Positions 56,854-64,000 of a stretch of DNA of 64,000 nt are shown here, in pieces. A model generated the notes under the pieces. It was not told the origin of the DNA. It worked only from the letters and a program-made list of their open reading frames with translations, and ran no database searches. Origin of the DNA: Sneathiella marina. Its GTDB lineage: Bacteria > Pseudomonadota > Alphaproteobacteria > Sneathiellales > Sneathiellaceae. The position numbers were made by a program, and so were the translations under genes. The stretch spans positions 2,130,501 to 2,194,500 of the forward strand of contig NZ_CP098747.1 of NCBI RefSeq assembly GCF_023746535.1, read 5' to 3'. Numbering within the stretch: position 1 is the stretch's first letter; each line of letters opens with the position of its first letter.

Positions 56854-58944
56854 TCAATTTTTTGGCATAGAGTAGCGATGCGGCACCCAAGGACGGCTGC
56901 CACGAAGATCATTCACGGTTTCTATGCGAAAATCACCTGAATTTTCCAGCCAAATGCTATGGGCCCCTTTTCTCCAGAGATCAAATTTATCGATCACCCA
57001 TGGCCCGGAACAATTCCGTGCAACCGGCATTCGGCTGATTATTAATGTAGCCCTTTCGCAATCCATTGTAAGTGATTGATTAACCTTTGGAAAAGCAATC
57101 ACTTGAGACTCTTTTAAATAGAGGCAGCCATATGGATCACAATCCACGAGGTTTGAGGACGTGACGTTGGGTACCGCTCCAAACAGCAATTGCCAACGTT
57201 TTGCTTCAAACTTCTCAACTTTTTTCGATGACAAATATATTTTTTCATCAGATATCCTGGCTGCGTACAGATTTCCTGTCTCGGAAACCAGAATATCGGG
57301 AGCCAAAGACGGTCTATATAGGAATATGAGCATAAAGAGGAAGGGAACCGACGCCCACCGAATTGACGTTTTCCAGATCATAAACCACATGGATAACAGG
57401 GTGATAAGAGATAGTTTTAAAGTTGAAAATGTCCCTAGATATTGTACAGAAAAAGGCCAGTGGGATGTTTTGTCGGCAATCCAGAGAATAACATTTATCC
57501 CGACTGCCATCATTTCAAATGGAAATGATACCTGGAGCGGCATGAAGAGAAATGCAACGATACCCCATGGCATAACCCAAAGACCCATAATTGGTACCGC
57601 AAACAAATTGGCAACCAAACTATATGCGGCTACTTGCCCGAAATGAAAGATGGCAAAGGGTGCAGTTGCCAGACCTGCAACAAAGGATGTCAGTATTATG
57701 CCGAGGATATATCCAGCAAGATGCCTGAACAGACCCCCGCTTCGGGTAAACTGACCCAATTTTTGTCCCACTGTTTCATATAGCGAAATAAGCGCGAAAA
57801 CAGCTGCAAAAGACATCTGAAAGCTTGCTGACGTCAAGCTTTCCGGAAACAATAGAAGGATGATCAAGGCCGCCACCACAACCATCCTAAAAGACAATGC
57901 CGTGCGATCAAAGCAAATGGCCAAAAACAGGGCCGAAATCATGATATAAGCCCGAATGGCGGAAACACTCATGCCACTCACGAAAAGATACCCCGTAAGC
58001 CCCAGAAGAGCGACGAGCGCTGCTACTTTCTTGATGGGATAGTTGAGCGCGACATATGGCCAAAATGCTAGTAGAAGGCGCGTTATAAAGAAGATTAACC
58101 CACCAATCATTCCCATATGCAACCCTGAAATCGCCAGCAAATGCGCCAAGCCTGAATGACGCATATTGTTGATCTGCTCGCGCGGTATTGCCCCCTTATC
58201 CCCAGTTGAGATGGCTGTGATAAATCCGGCTGCAACGGTTGGCGCCAGCTGTTTTACATTACTGGCAATTGCCGAACGAAAGCGGGAGGAAAGGCGCCGT
58301 AAATTGTCGATAAAGCCCGAAATTTCTCCGACAATCTGAAAATCACTGATGCTATATCCCACGGCACCAATGGATTGAAAAAACGAATGCCGTTGAAAAT
58401 CAAAGCCACCGGGATACGCCGGCGCAGGCGGCGGCAACAGAACTGCCCGCGCCTTTAAAATTTGCCCAGGATGCAGATGTGCCACGGACATTCGCGCGGT
58501 GAGTCGCAGATATTTCAGATTTGGAATATTGCTGCCCTGCTCAAATTCCAGATCACCTAACAATAAACGCCTTGCTGATATGCCCGATGATTTTTCCAAG
58601 AGAACGCCCGTCACTTCAGTTACCTGTTTCTTTTGCAGCACAGGCGCTGAAACAATATGTTCCCGAACAATACAGGCAGAGAACCCCAAACTTACCGCTA
58701 AGCCAGTAAACAGGATCAAACGGATCAATTGATAGCAAATGTTTCTGGCTAAAACTGATACGATCGCCATCGCTGGTGTCGTTAGCAACCAGATCACAGA
58801 AGGATGCCATGTTAAATTAAAGTAAAGCGCAATTCCAAAAGCCAAGGCGACAGGGAACCAGAAAAACCACCGTGATCGATCACGTTCAATCTGAGTTAAA
58901 ATGCCGGACATCCCAAATCTGATCCCAAATTTCGTAACACCCAT
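56854..58944 (-). CDS. comEC: ComEC/Rec2-family DNA-uptake membrane protein
   Basis: 696 residues with many transmembrane spans. DUF4131 N-terminal domain, then the Competence domain (GDKGAIPREQINNMRHSGLAHLLAISGLHMGMIGG; YLFVSGMSVSAIRAYIM), and a C-terminal region that keeps a beta-lactamase-like outline (SNLVDCDPYGCLYL, CERATLIISRMPVARNCSGPWVIDKFDLWRKGAHSIWL) but not the HxHxDH metal motif. Forms the channel for single-stranded DNA in transformation. Whether the strain is competent cannot be told from this locus. Confidence 0.9.
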   Translation of the reverse strand: MGVTKFGIRFGMSGILTQIERDRSRWFFWFPVALAFGIALYFNLTWHPSVIWLLTTPAMAIVSVLARNICYQLIRLILFTGLAVSLGFSACIVREHIVSAPVLQKKQVTEVTGVLLEKSSGISARRLLLGDLEFEQGSNIPNLKYLRLTARMSVAHLHPGQILKARAVLLPPPAPAYPGGFDFQRHSFFQSIGAVGYSISDFQIVGEISGFIDNLRRLSSRFRSAIASNVKQLAPTVAAGFITAISTGDKGAIPREQINNMRHSGLAHLLAISGLHMGMIGGLIFFITRLLLAFWPYVALNYPIKKVAALVALLGLTGYLFVSGMSVSAIRAYIMISALFLAICFDRTALSFRMVVVAALIILLLFPESLTSASFQMSFAAVFALISLYETVGQKLGQFTRSGGLFRHLAGYILGIILTSFVAGLATAPFAIFHFGQVAAYSLVANLFAVPIMGLWVMPWGIVAFLFMPLQVSFPFEMMAVGINVILWIADKTSHWPFSVQYLGTFSTLKLSLITLLSMWFMIWKTSIRWASVPFLFMLIFLYRPSLAPDILVSETGNLYAARISDEKIYLSSKKVEKFEAKRWQLLFGAVPNVTSSNLVDCDPYGCLYLKESQVIAFPKVNQSLTMDCERATLIISRMPVARNCSGPWVIDKFDLWRKGAHSIWLENSGDFRIETVNDLRGSRPWVPHRYSMPKN

Positions 58945-59054
58945 CTGTCACGCTCTACTTGCTCTGCGGCGATACACAGAGTACAAAAAGCCTAAACCTA
59001 ACAACCTAAATTCTTACCAATCATAAACAAGAATTAAATACGAAGTGAATACTC

Positions 59055-60461
59055 ATGGAAGTTGTAACACGATTTGCCCCCTCGCCTACTGGATTTCTCC
59101 ATATCGGTGGCGCCCGTACAGCATTATTCAATTGGCTATATGCGCGACATAATAAGGGGAAGTTCCTTTTGCGTATTGAGGATACGGATCGCCAACGCTC
59201 TACCGATGAAGCAATTCAGGCTATTTTGGATGGCATGGCCTGGCTCGGCCTGGATTGGGATGAAGATCCGGTTTTTCAATTTTCCCGCCGTGACCGACAT
59301 GCAGAAGTAGCCAATGATCTTTTACGTCAGGGTAAAGCCTATCATTGCTACGCCTCGAAAGAAGAATTGACGGAAATGAGGGAAACCGCCAAGGCTGAGG
59401 GCCGCCCCCCGATTTATGATGGCCGGTGGCGCGACAGAGACCCGTCAGAAGCTCCTGAGGGCGTCAACCCGGTCGTAAGGTTCCGATCACCCGAAACCGG
59501 GACAATAACCGTTGAGGACGCCGTACAGGGACCTGTCACCTTCTCTAACAGCCAACTGGACGACATGATACTCCTGCGCGCCGATGGGACGCCCACTTAT
59601 ATGCTTTCTGTTGTTGTCGATGATTATGATATGGGCGTCACGGATATTATTCGCGGTGACGACCATTTAACCAACGCCGCCCGGCAGCAACAACTGATTG
59701 AAGCCATTGGCTGGCGTATTCCGAAAGTTGCCCACATTCCGCTGATTCACGGAGCAGATGGTGCAAAGCTCTCAAAACGGCACGGTGCTCTGGGCGTTGA
59801 AGCTTACCGGGATATGGGATACCTTCCGGAAGCGCTGCGGAATTATTTACTGAGACTGGGCTGGTCTCATGGTGACGACGAAATTATCTCCACGGAACAA
59901 GCAATCGAATGGTTTAATCTCGAGAATATAGGTAAATCTGCGTCTCGGTTTGATTTTACCAAGCTGGAAAATCTAAATGGAATCTACCTTCGAGAGGCGG
60001 ATAACCAATATTTGACCGAACTGATTTGCCCCTTAATAGCGCAGAAAACCGGCAAAACCGTAACAGCCAATGGTCGAAATTTAATAGAAAAGTCCATGAA
60101 CGGCTTGAAAGAACGGGCAAAATCAGTAATATCCCTCGCAGACAGCTCACTCTTTCTGATTGCTGAACGACCTTTGGCACCAGACGACAAAGCCAGTAAA
60201 CTATTGGATGATGTTGCAAAAGGAGTTCTTTCTCGATTAGCCGATCGGTTGGAAAGCCAGAGTGAGTGGACGCTAGAATCTGCAGAATCTGCTGTACGGG
60301 CAGCAGCGGAATCAGAAGAGCTAAAACTGGGGAAAATTGCGCAGCCTTTACGGGCGGCGTTGACGGGCACTACTGTTTCGCCCGGAATATTTGAAATCCT
60401 CGAAGTTCTTGGTCAAGAAGAGTCGGTTGGACGAATCCGAGACGCGGTGTCCACACCATAG
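59055..60461 (+). CDS. gltX: Glutamyl-tRNA synthetase
   Basis: 468 residues. Class I motifs: HIGH-type [25 protein letters not shown] and KMSKS-type [16 protein letters not shown], plus the DTDRQRST motif. The C-terminal anticodon-binding helical bundle is complete. Divergent from comEC; a hairpin (60475-60490) follows the stop. Confidence 0.96.
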   Translation: MEVVTRFAPSPTGFLHIGGARTALFNWLYARHNKGKFLLRIEDTDRQRSTDEAIQAILDGMAWLGLDWDEDPVFQFSRRDRHAEVANDLLRQGKAYHCYASKEELTEMRETAKAEGRPPIYDGRWRDRDPSEAPEGVNPVVRFRSPETGTITVEDAVQGPVTFSNSQLDDMILLRADGTPTYMLSVVVDDYDMGVTDIIRGDDHLTNAARQQQLIEAIGWRIPKVAHIPLIHGADGAKLSKRHGALGVEAYRDMGYLPEALRNYLLRLGWSHGDDEIISTEQAIEWFNLENIGKSASRFDFTKLENLNGIYLREADNQYLTELICPLIAQKTGKTVTANGRNLIEKSMNGLKERAKSVISLADSSLFLIAERPLAPDDKASKLLDDVAKGVLSRLADRLESQSEWTLESAESAVRAAAESEELKLGKIAQPLRAALTGTTVSPGIFEILEVLGQEESVGRIRDAVSTP

Positions 60462-60474
60462 CCGCGATATTCAG

Positions 60475-60490
60475 ATGTCTATTTAGACAT
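60475..60490 (+). terminator. Short hairpin after gltX
   Basis: Perfect 6-bp arms ATGTCT (60475-60480) and AGACAT (60485-60490) around ATTT, 13 bp past the gltX stop. No U tract; weak terminator or processing hairpin. Confidence 0.3.
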
Positions 60491-60553
60491 ATCCGGACTA
60501 GTCTCTTATAATGGTATGAAAAGAAACTCTGGTTGGAGTTTTAGTAACCTGAC

Positions 60554-60573
60554 GCAGGCAAATTGATGCCTGC
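60554..60573 (+). promoter_or_regulatory. Hairpin in the gltA 5' leader
   Basis: Perfect 7-bp arms GCAGGCA (60554-60560) and TGCCTGC (60567-60573) with a 6-base loop, ending 21 bp before the gltA ATG and just upstream of its GGATAGGG RBS region. It may stabilise the mRNA or affect initiation (inference). Confidence 0.35.
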
Positions 60574-60594
60574 TTAACGAAGGATAGGGAATTA

Positions 60595-61902
60595 ATGAGC
60601 AGCTCAACTGTCACAGGAAATGTAAAACTAAGTGAAGAAACCCTTGATAGCGCTACGGATTTACCGTTGTTATCTGGAAGTGTTGGTCCCTCCGTCGTTG
60701 ACGTTCGCAAACTCTACGCTCAAACCGGGCATTTCACATATGATCCGGGTTTTACATCGACAGCCTCATGTGAGTCCGCCATTACGTATATCGACGGCGA
60801 CGAAGGCGTTTTGATGCATCGTGGGTACAAAATAGAAGAATTAGCAGAACATAGCGATTTTATGGAAGTTTGCTATTTGCTATTGAAAGGCGAATTGCCT
60901 GATTCTGCCCAGAAGGACAAATTCTCCCACGATATTACCTATCATACAATGCTGCATGAACAACTCATTCAGTTCTTCAAAGGCTTCCGTCGTGACGCGC
61001 ATCCCATGGCCATCATGGTTGGTGTCGTTGGCGCCCTTTCCGCCTTCTATCATGACAGTACCGATATCAACGATCCAAAGCAGCGGATGATCGCCAGTTA
61101 TCGCCTGGTGGCGAAGATGCCGACAATTGCGGCAATGGCTTATAAATACTCGGTCGGACAGCCATTTATTTATCCCAGCAACGATTTGTCTTATGCTGAA
61201 AACTTCTTGCATATGACCTTTAGCGTCCCGGCTGAGCAATATAAAATGTCACCGACGATTTCACGTGCAATGGATCGTATTTTCATCCTGCATGCAGATC
61301 ATGAACAGAATGCCTCTACTTCAACGGTTCGGCTGGCGGGCTCCTCCGGGGCGAACCCTTTTGCCTGTATTGCAGCTGGTATTGCCTGCCTCTGGGGCCC
61401 GGCCCATGGCGGTGCCAATGAAGCCGTTCTGACAATGCTGCACGAAATTGGTTCCGTTGATCGGGTCCAGGAATATATTGCAAAGGCCAAGGATAAAAAC
61501 GATCCTTTCCGGCTGATGGGTTTCGGCCATCGCGTATACAAAAACTACGATCCGCGGGCGAAAGTCATGCAACAAACCTGTCATGAGGTTCTGGATGAAC
61601 TCGGTATTCGTGATGAACCCATGCTTAAACTAGCCATCGAGCTGGAGCGCATTGCGCTTGAAGATCCTTATTTCGTTGAAAAGAAACTTTTCCCGAATGT
61701 GGATTTTTATTCCGGTATTATTTTGCAGGCCCTGGGCTTCCCTACAAGTATGTTCACCGTGCTGTTTGCTCTTGCCAGAACCGTTGGCTGGGTAGCTCAA
61801 TGGAATGAAATGATGGAAGATCCATCACAAAAGATTGGCCGTCCTCGCCAACTCTATACAGGGTATGATGAGCGGCCTTATGTTGACTTGAACAAGCGAT
61901 AG
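60595..61902 (+). CDS. gltA: Type II citrate synthase
   Basis: 435 residues. [85 protein letters not shown], and active-site [16 protein letters not shown] with His and Asp in [12 protein letters not shown]. Hexameric, NADH-sensitive family member. Entry enzyme of the TCA cycle, taking the acetyl-CoA made by the PDH complex encoded upstream in the window. Confidence 0.97.
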   Translation: MSSSTVTGNVKLSEETLDSATDLPLLSGSVGPSVVDVRKLYAQTGHFTYDPGFTSTASCESAITYIDGDEGVLMHRGYKIEELAEHSDFMEVCYLLLKGELPDSAQKDKFSHDITYHTMLHEQLIQFFKGFRRDAHPMAIMVGVVGALSAFYHDSTDINDPKQRMIASYRLVAKMPTIAAMAYKYSVGQPFIYPSNDLSYAENFLHMTFSVPAEQYKMSPTISRAMDRIFILHADHEQNASTSTVRLAGSSGANPFACIAAGIACLWGPAHGGANEAVLTMLHEIGSVDRVQEYIAKAKDKNDPFRLMGFGHRVYKNYDPRAKVMQQTCHEVLDELGIRDEPMLKLAIELERIALEDPYFVEKKLFPNVDFYSGIILQALGFPTSMFTVLFALARTVGWVAQWNEMMEDPSQKIGRPRQLYTGYDERPYVDLNKR

Positions 61903-61906
61903 TATC

Positions 61907-62104
61907 GTGGCGTCCGAATCCAACATAAAAATAAAAACGCCCCCTTCGGTTCATTCCGAAGAGGGCGCGCGCCCAACAAAATTGTATCTTCGTGCTGCGA
62001 ATGACAATGGGGCACCCTTTGCGTTTCGCTTGAAAAGGATTTTCGCCTGGGGGTTACCTCTTGCCGGATTACTTTTTTTCGCTGGCGCGTGGTACCTGGG
62101 ATAG
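61907..62104 (+). CDS. 65-residue single-span membrane protein
   Basis: A GTG-started ORF 4 bp after gltA. The central KLYLRAANDNG stretch resembles a motif I recall from small alphaproteobacterial proteins, and the C-terminus is one transmembrane helix (LKRIFAWGLPLAGLLFFAGAWYLG). No clear RBS is seen. A strong minus-strand terminator (61938-61967) lies inside its 5' part, so the true start may be later or the ORF may carry an antisense signal. Function unknown. Confidence 0.5.
   Translation: MASESNIKIKTPPSVHSEEGARPTKLYLRAANDNGAPFAFRLKRIFAWGLPLAGLLFFAGAWYLG
61938..61967 (-). terminator. Rho-independent terminator of the lpxI-lpxB-gloA unit
   Basis: 12-bp arms (61938-61949 and 61956-61967) with a 6-base loop. 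On the minus strand the only non-Watson-Crick position is a G-U wobble, and the stem is followed by TTTTTATTTTTATG. On the plus strand the same position is a C-A mismatch and there is no U tract, so it clearly works leftward. It lies about 140 bp after the gloA stop. Confidence 0.85.
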
Positions 62105-62105
62105 G

Positions 62106-62513
62106 CTAGCGCTCTACCAGTTCTATCAGGTATCCATCTGGATCTTTAATGAACGCAATGACGGATTTTCCATGTTTCATGGGCCCGGCAGGGCGGGGTA
62201 TGTCAACACCTTGTGCTTCTAGTTTTTCGCAAATTCCATAGATATCTTTCACACCCAATGCGAGATGCCCAAACCCATTGCCAAGATCGTAAGGTTCTGC
62301 CTGATCCCAATTGTGGGTAAGTTCAATGACTGTCGTGTCTTTTTCATCTCCATAGCCAACAAAGGCCAATGTAAATTTTCCACCCGGAAAATCGGTTTTC
62401 CGCAAAAGTTTCATTTCCAGATTATTCACATAGAAATCTATTGATTTATCCAAATCTTTTACGCGAATCATCGTGTGTAACATTCTGAAATTACTGACAT
62501 TTTCCTCGTTCAT
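62106..62513 (-). CDS. gloA: Lactoylglutathione lyase (glyoxalase I)
   Basis: 135 residues, vicinal-oxygen-chelate fold. Metal ligands: His in MLHTMIRVKDLDKSIDFY, Glu in TTVIELTHNW, His in GNGFGHLALGV, and Glu in DGYLIELVER. Isomerises the methylglyoxal-glutathione hemithioacetal. The short single-domain form suggests the Ni-type enzyme. 1 bp after lpxB. Confidence 0.94.
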   Translation of the reverse strand: MNEENVSNFRMLHTMIRVKDLDKSIDFYVNNLEMKLLRKTDFPGGKFTLAFVGYGDEKDTTVIELTHNWDQAEPYDLGNGFGHLALGVKDIYGICEKLEAQGVDIPRPAGPMKHGKSVIAFIKDPDGYLIELVER

Positions 62514-62514
62514 T

Positions 62515-63684
62515 TTATTCTTTCTCAGTGATTAGTTTCAATATTACGTCTGCTGCCCGCGCCCCTGGAGCTTCACCGCCTTGTCCCAGTAGTATCATAG
62601 CCTCATGAAATTGATCAATCTGCGCCTGTCTTTTTTGATCTGAGCTGAATAGTTCGGTTAAGGACCGATGCAAATTTTCGACCGTGCAGAATTCCAGAAT
62701 ATGTTCAGGTACAATATCTTTCTTCAGAAGGATATTAATCAGATTCACATGCCTGATTTTAATCAACCGTCGCGCAACCCATGATGTTAGTGGGTTCATT
62801 TTATATCCTATGACATTTGGCAAACCGGCAAGCGCCAATTCCAAGCCAACGGTTCCGGACGCGGCAAGTGCGACGTCCGCTGCCGCCATGGCGTCATACT
62901 TCTCTTGATTGCCGTCGACGACAATACATTTGAAAGGCCAAGATTTCAGGGCTTCGCCAACAATAGACCCAGATGGACCGATAACAGGAGCCACAACCGT
63001 AAAATCCCCGACATCCGTCTTTACCTTTTCCAACGCTTTTTCAAAAATAGGCAAATGTCGGGTTACTTCGCCGCGGCGGCTGCCAGCAAGAAGAAGAAGT
63101 ATTTTCTCTTCCGGCGAGATCTGATGAGCGGCTTTGAAAGCATCCGCGTTTCCAGTATCCGCACCCGTTTCCACCACTGAATGGCCGACAAATGTTGCAG
63201 GCAGGCCAACAGCAGTAAAATACGGTGGTTCGAAGGGCAGGACGGTTAGTAGATGATCGTATAAACCTGCAATTTTTTGCGCCCGGCCTGGCCGCCATAC
63301 CCACACAGACGGCGCCACATAGTGAACCTTCGGGATCGTAGATCCATGCAGTTTTTTGGCCACACGAAAACTAAAGTCCGGGGCATCTATGGAAATAAAG
63401 ATATCGGATTTCAATTCCGAAACTTTTTTTGCAGTTTCGGAAATTCGCTTCAGGATACGCCGGAGTCTTGGAAGGACTTCAAAAATCCCCATGACAGTCA
63501 GTTCGTCCATGGGAAATAATGTATGCAAGCCTTCTGCACACATTAAAGGTCCGCCCACACCATAAAACTCCACTTGATCGGGCAGTTTTTCCTTCAAACC
63601 CTGCATAAGTTTGACACCCAGGGCATCGCCTGATGGTTCACCAGCAGTCAGGAATATTCTATATTTCTTTTTGATCTCAATCAC
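62515..63684 (-). CDS. lpxB: Lipid-A-disaccharide synthase
   Basis: 389 residues, GT19 family. TAGEPSGDALGVKLMQGLKE, FYGVGGPLMCAEG, YVAPSVWVWRPGRAQKI, FVGHSVVE, LLLAGSRRGEV, and ALAASGTVGLELALAGLPNVIGYKMNPLTSWVARRLI. Joins UDP-diacylglucosamine and lipid X into the lipid A disaccharide. Overlaps lpxI by ATGA. Confidence 0.97.
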   Translation of the reverse strand: MIEIKKKYRIFLTAGEPSGDALGVKLMQGLKEKLPDQVEFYGVGGPLMCAEGLHTLFPMDELTVMGIFEVLPRLRRILKRISETAKKVSELKSDIFISIDAPDFSFRVAKKLHGSTIPKVHYVAPSVWVWRPGRAQKIAGLYDHLLTVLPFEPPYFTAVGLPATFVGHSVVETGADTGNADAFKAAHQISPEEKILLLLAGSRRGEVTRHLPIFEKALEKVKTDVGDFTVVAPVIGPSGSIVGEALKSWPFKCIVVDGNQEKYDAMAAADVALAASGTVGLELALAGLPNVIGYKMNPLTSWVARRLIKIRHVNLINILLKKDIVPEHILEFCTVENLHRSLTELFSSDQKRQAQIDQFHEAMILLGQGGEAPGARAADVILKLITEKE

Positions 63685-64000
63685 GGTGTAAAACTGTCGC
63701 TGACACCCACGATAAAGATACCTCCTTCATCTGCACGACGAGTGACCTCTGTCTTGTCGAGAACAAGCGTTAGTCCGGCTTCTACAGCAATGCCCCGCAA
63801 ATTGGCGTTAATGGCTTCAGTGACGGTTTCCGGGCCGATTGTCGGCATATCTGCCTGAAGATCCTGCCCAGGTTTGGACAACTTAACCAGAACGCCCGCC
63901 GGCTTGCTCCAGGAAAAACTATTGGCGCGCTGGAGCAGGCCATCAGTTCCTTCTGCAGCTTCCACAGCTAACACGTAGCCATCCCGGATAATTGCCGCCT
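63681..64000 (-). CDS. lpxI: UDP-2,3-diacylglucosamine pyrophosphatase LpxI, cut by window edge
   Basis: The frame is open to the window edge. About 105 C-terminal residues are visible, starting AIIRDGYVLAVEAAEGTDGLLQRA and including DMPTIGPETVTEAINANLRGIAVEAGLTLVLDKT, the conserved LpxI (DUF1009) C-terminal domain. LpxI makes lipid X, the LpxB substrate, and replaces LpxH in alphaproteobacteria. A GTG at 63974 is internal, not the start. Confidence 0.93.
   Translation of the reverse strand, partial: AAIIRDGYVLAVEAAEGTDGLLQRANSFSWSKPAGVLVKLSKPGQDLQADMPTIGPETVTEAINANLRGIAVEAGLTLVLDKTEVTRRADEGGIFIVGVSDSFTP

Overview
The window is chromosomal DNA of moderate G+C content from an alphaproteobacterium, most likely a Rhodospirillales- or Sneathiella-like marine lineage; the genus is a guess. 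Several traits support the class: the dusB-ntrB-ntrC-ntrY-ntrX operon followed by trkA-trkH-dat-hfq-hflX, a fused ispDF, a pyruvate dehydrogenase E1-beta carrying its own lipoyl domain, lpxI rather than lpxH for lipid A, and a direct-repeat GAAC-N7-GAAC LexA box upstream of lexA.

Bases 1-9000 are accessory. A cut-off LysR regulator converges on a TetR regulator. The TetR gene is divergent from a small catabolic pair (amidohydrolase and 2-keto-4-pentenoate-hydratase-like enzyme) across a near-perfect 24-bp palindrome. A copper-handling island follows. CueR is divergent from a DUF4396-like membrane protein and a membrane-anchored cytochrome c, with a textbook 19-bp-spaced MerR-type promoter between them. 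On the opposite strand run a small exported Cys/Pro-rich protein, a Met/His-rich cupredoxin, the CopA multicopper oxidase and CopB, with a PCu(A)C-like protein beyond a stem-loop. A tRNA-Ser(UGA) gene closes the island.

Bases 9400-16450 hold a run of plus-strand housekeeping genes: lytic transglycosylase, rlpA, D,D-carboxypeptidase, tmk, holB, tatD, an MBL hydrolase and a GNAT. A gene-poor AT-rich gap follows (16561-16983), then yhbS-like GNAT, recX and mazG.

Bases 19100-32000 (minus strand) carry RNA/ribosome control (hflX, hfq), D-amino-acid aminotransferase, the Trk potassium system and two nitrogen-type two-component systems (NtrYX, NtrBC) headed by dusB. Plus-strand ispDF, pgpA and pncC follow. 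The minus-strand stretch 34250-46900 is central metabolism: coq10-like, lipA, lpd, pdhC, pdhB, pdhA, ftsB, eno, kdsA, pyrG, secG and tpiA, which together feed acetyl-CoA, lipoate, PEP, KDO and CTP supply.

Bases 47000-56800 carry ppiD-trpE, then an inverted polysaccharide deacetylase gene, then trpG-trpD-trpC-moaC-moeA and the self-regulated lexA. comEC (minus), gltX, gltA, a tiny membrane protein, gloA, lpxB and the cut-off lpxI end the window. No IS element, prophage, CRISPR array or rRNA was seen.

The most interesting points are: (1) a candidate CutF-like nascent-peptide copper sensor upstream of the copper oxidase genes; (2) hflX, whose conserved N-terminus extends upstream of any ATG/GTG/TTG, implying a rare start codon; (3) a CueR promoter serving an unusual DUF4396-cytochrome pair; (4) a strong minus-strand terminator inside a small plus-strand ORF; (5) several unexplained palindromes upstream of ntrY and pdhA.
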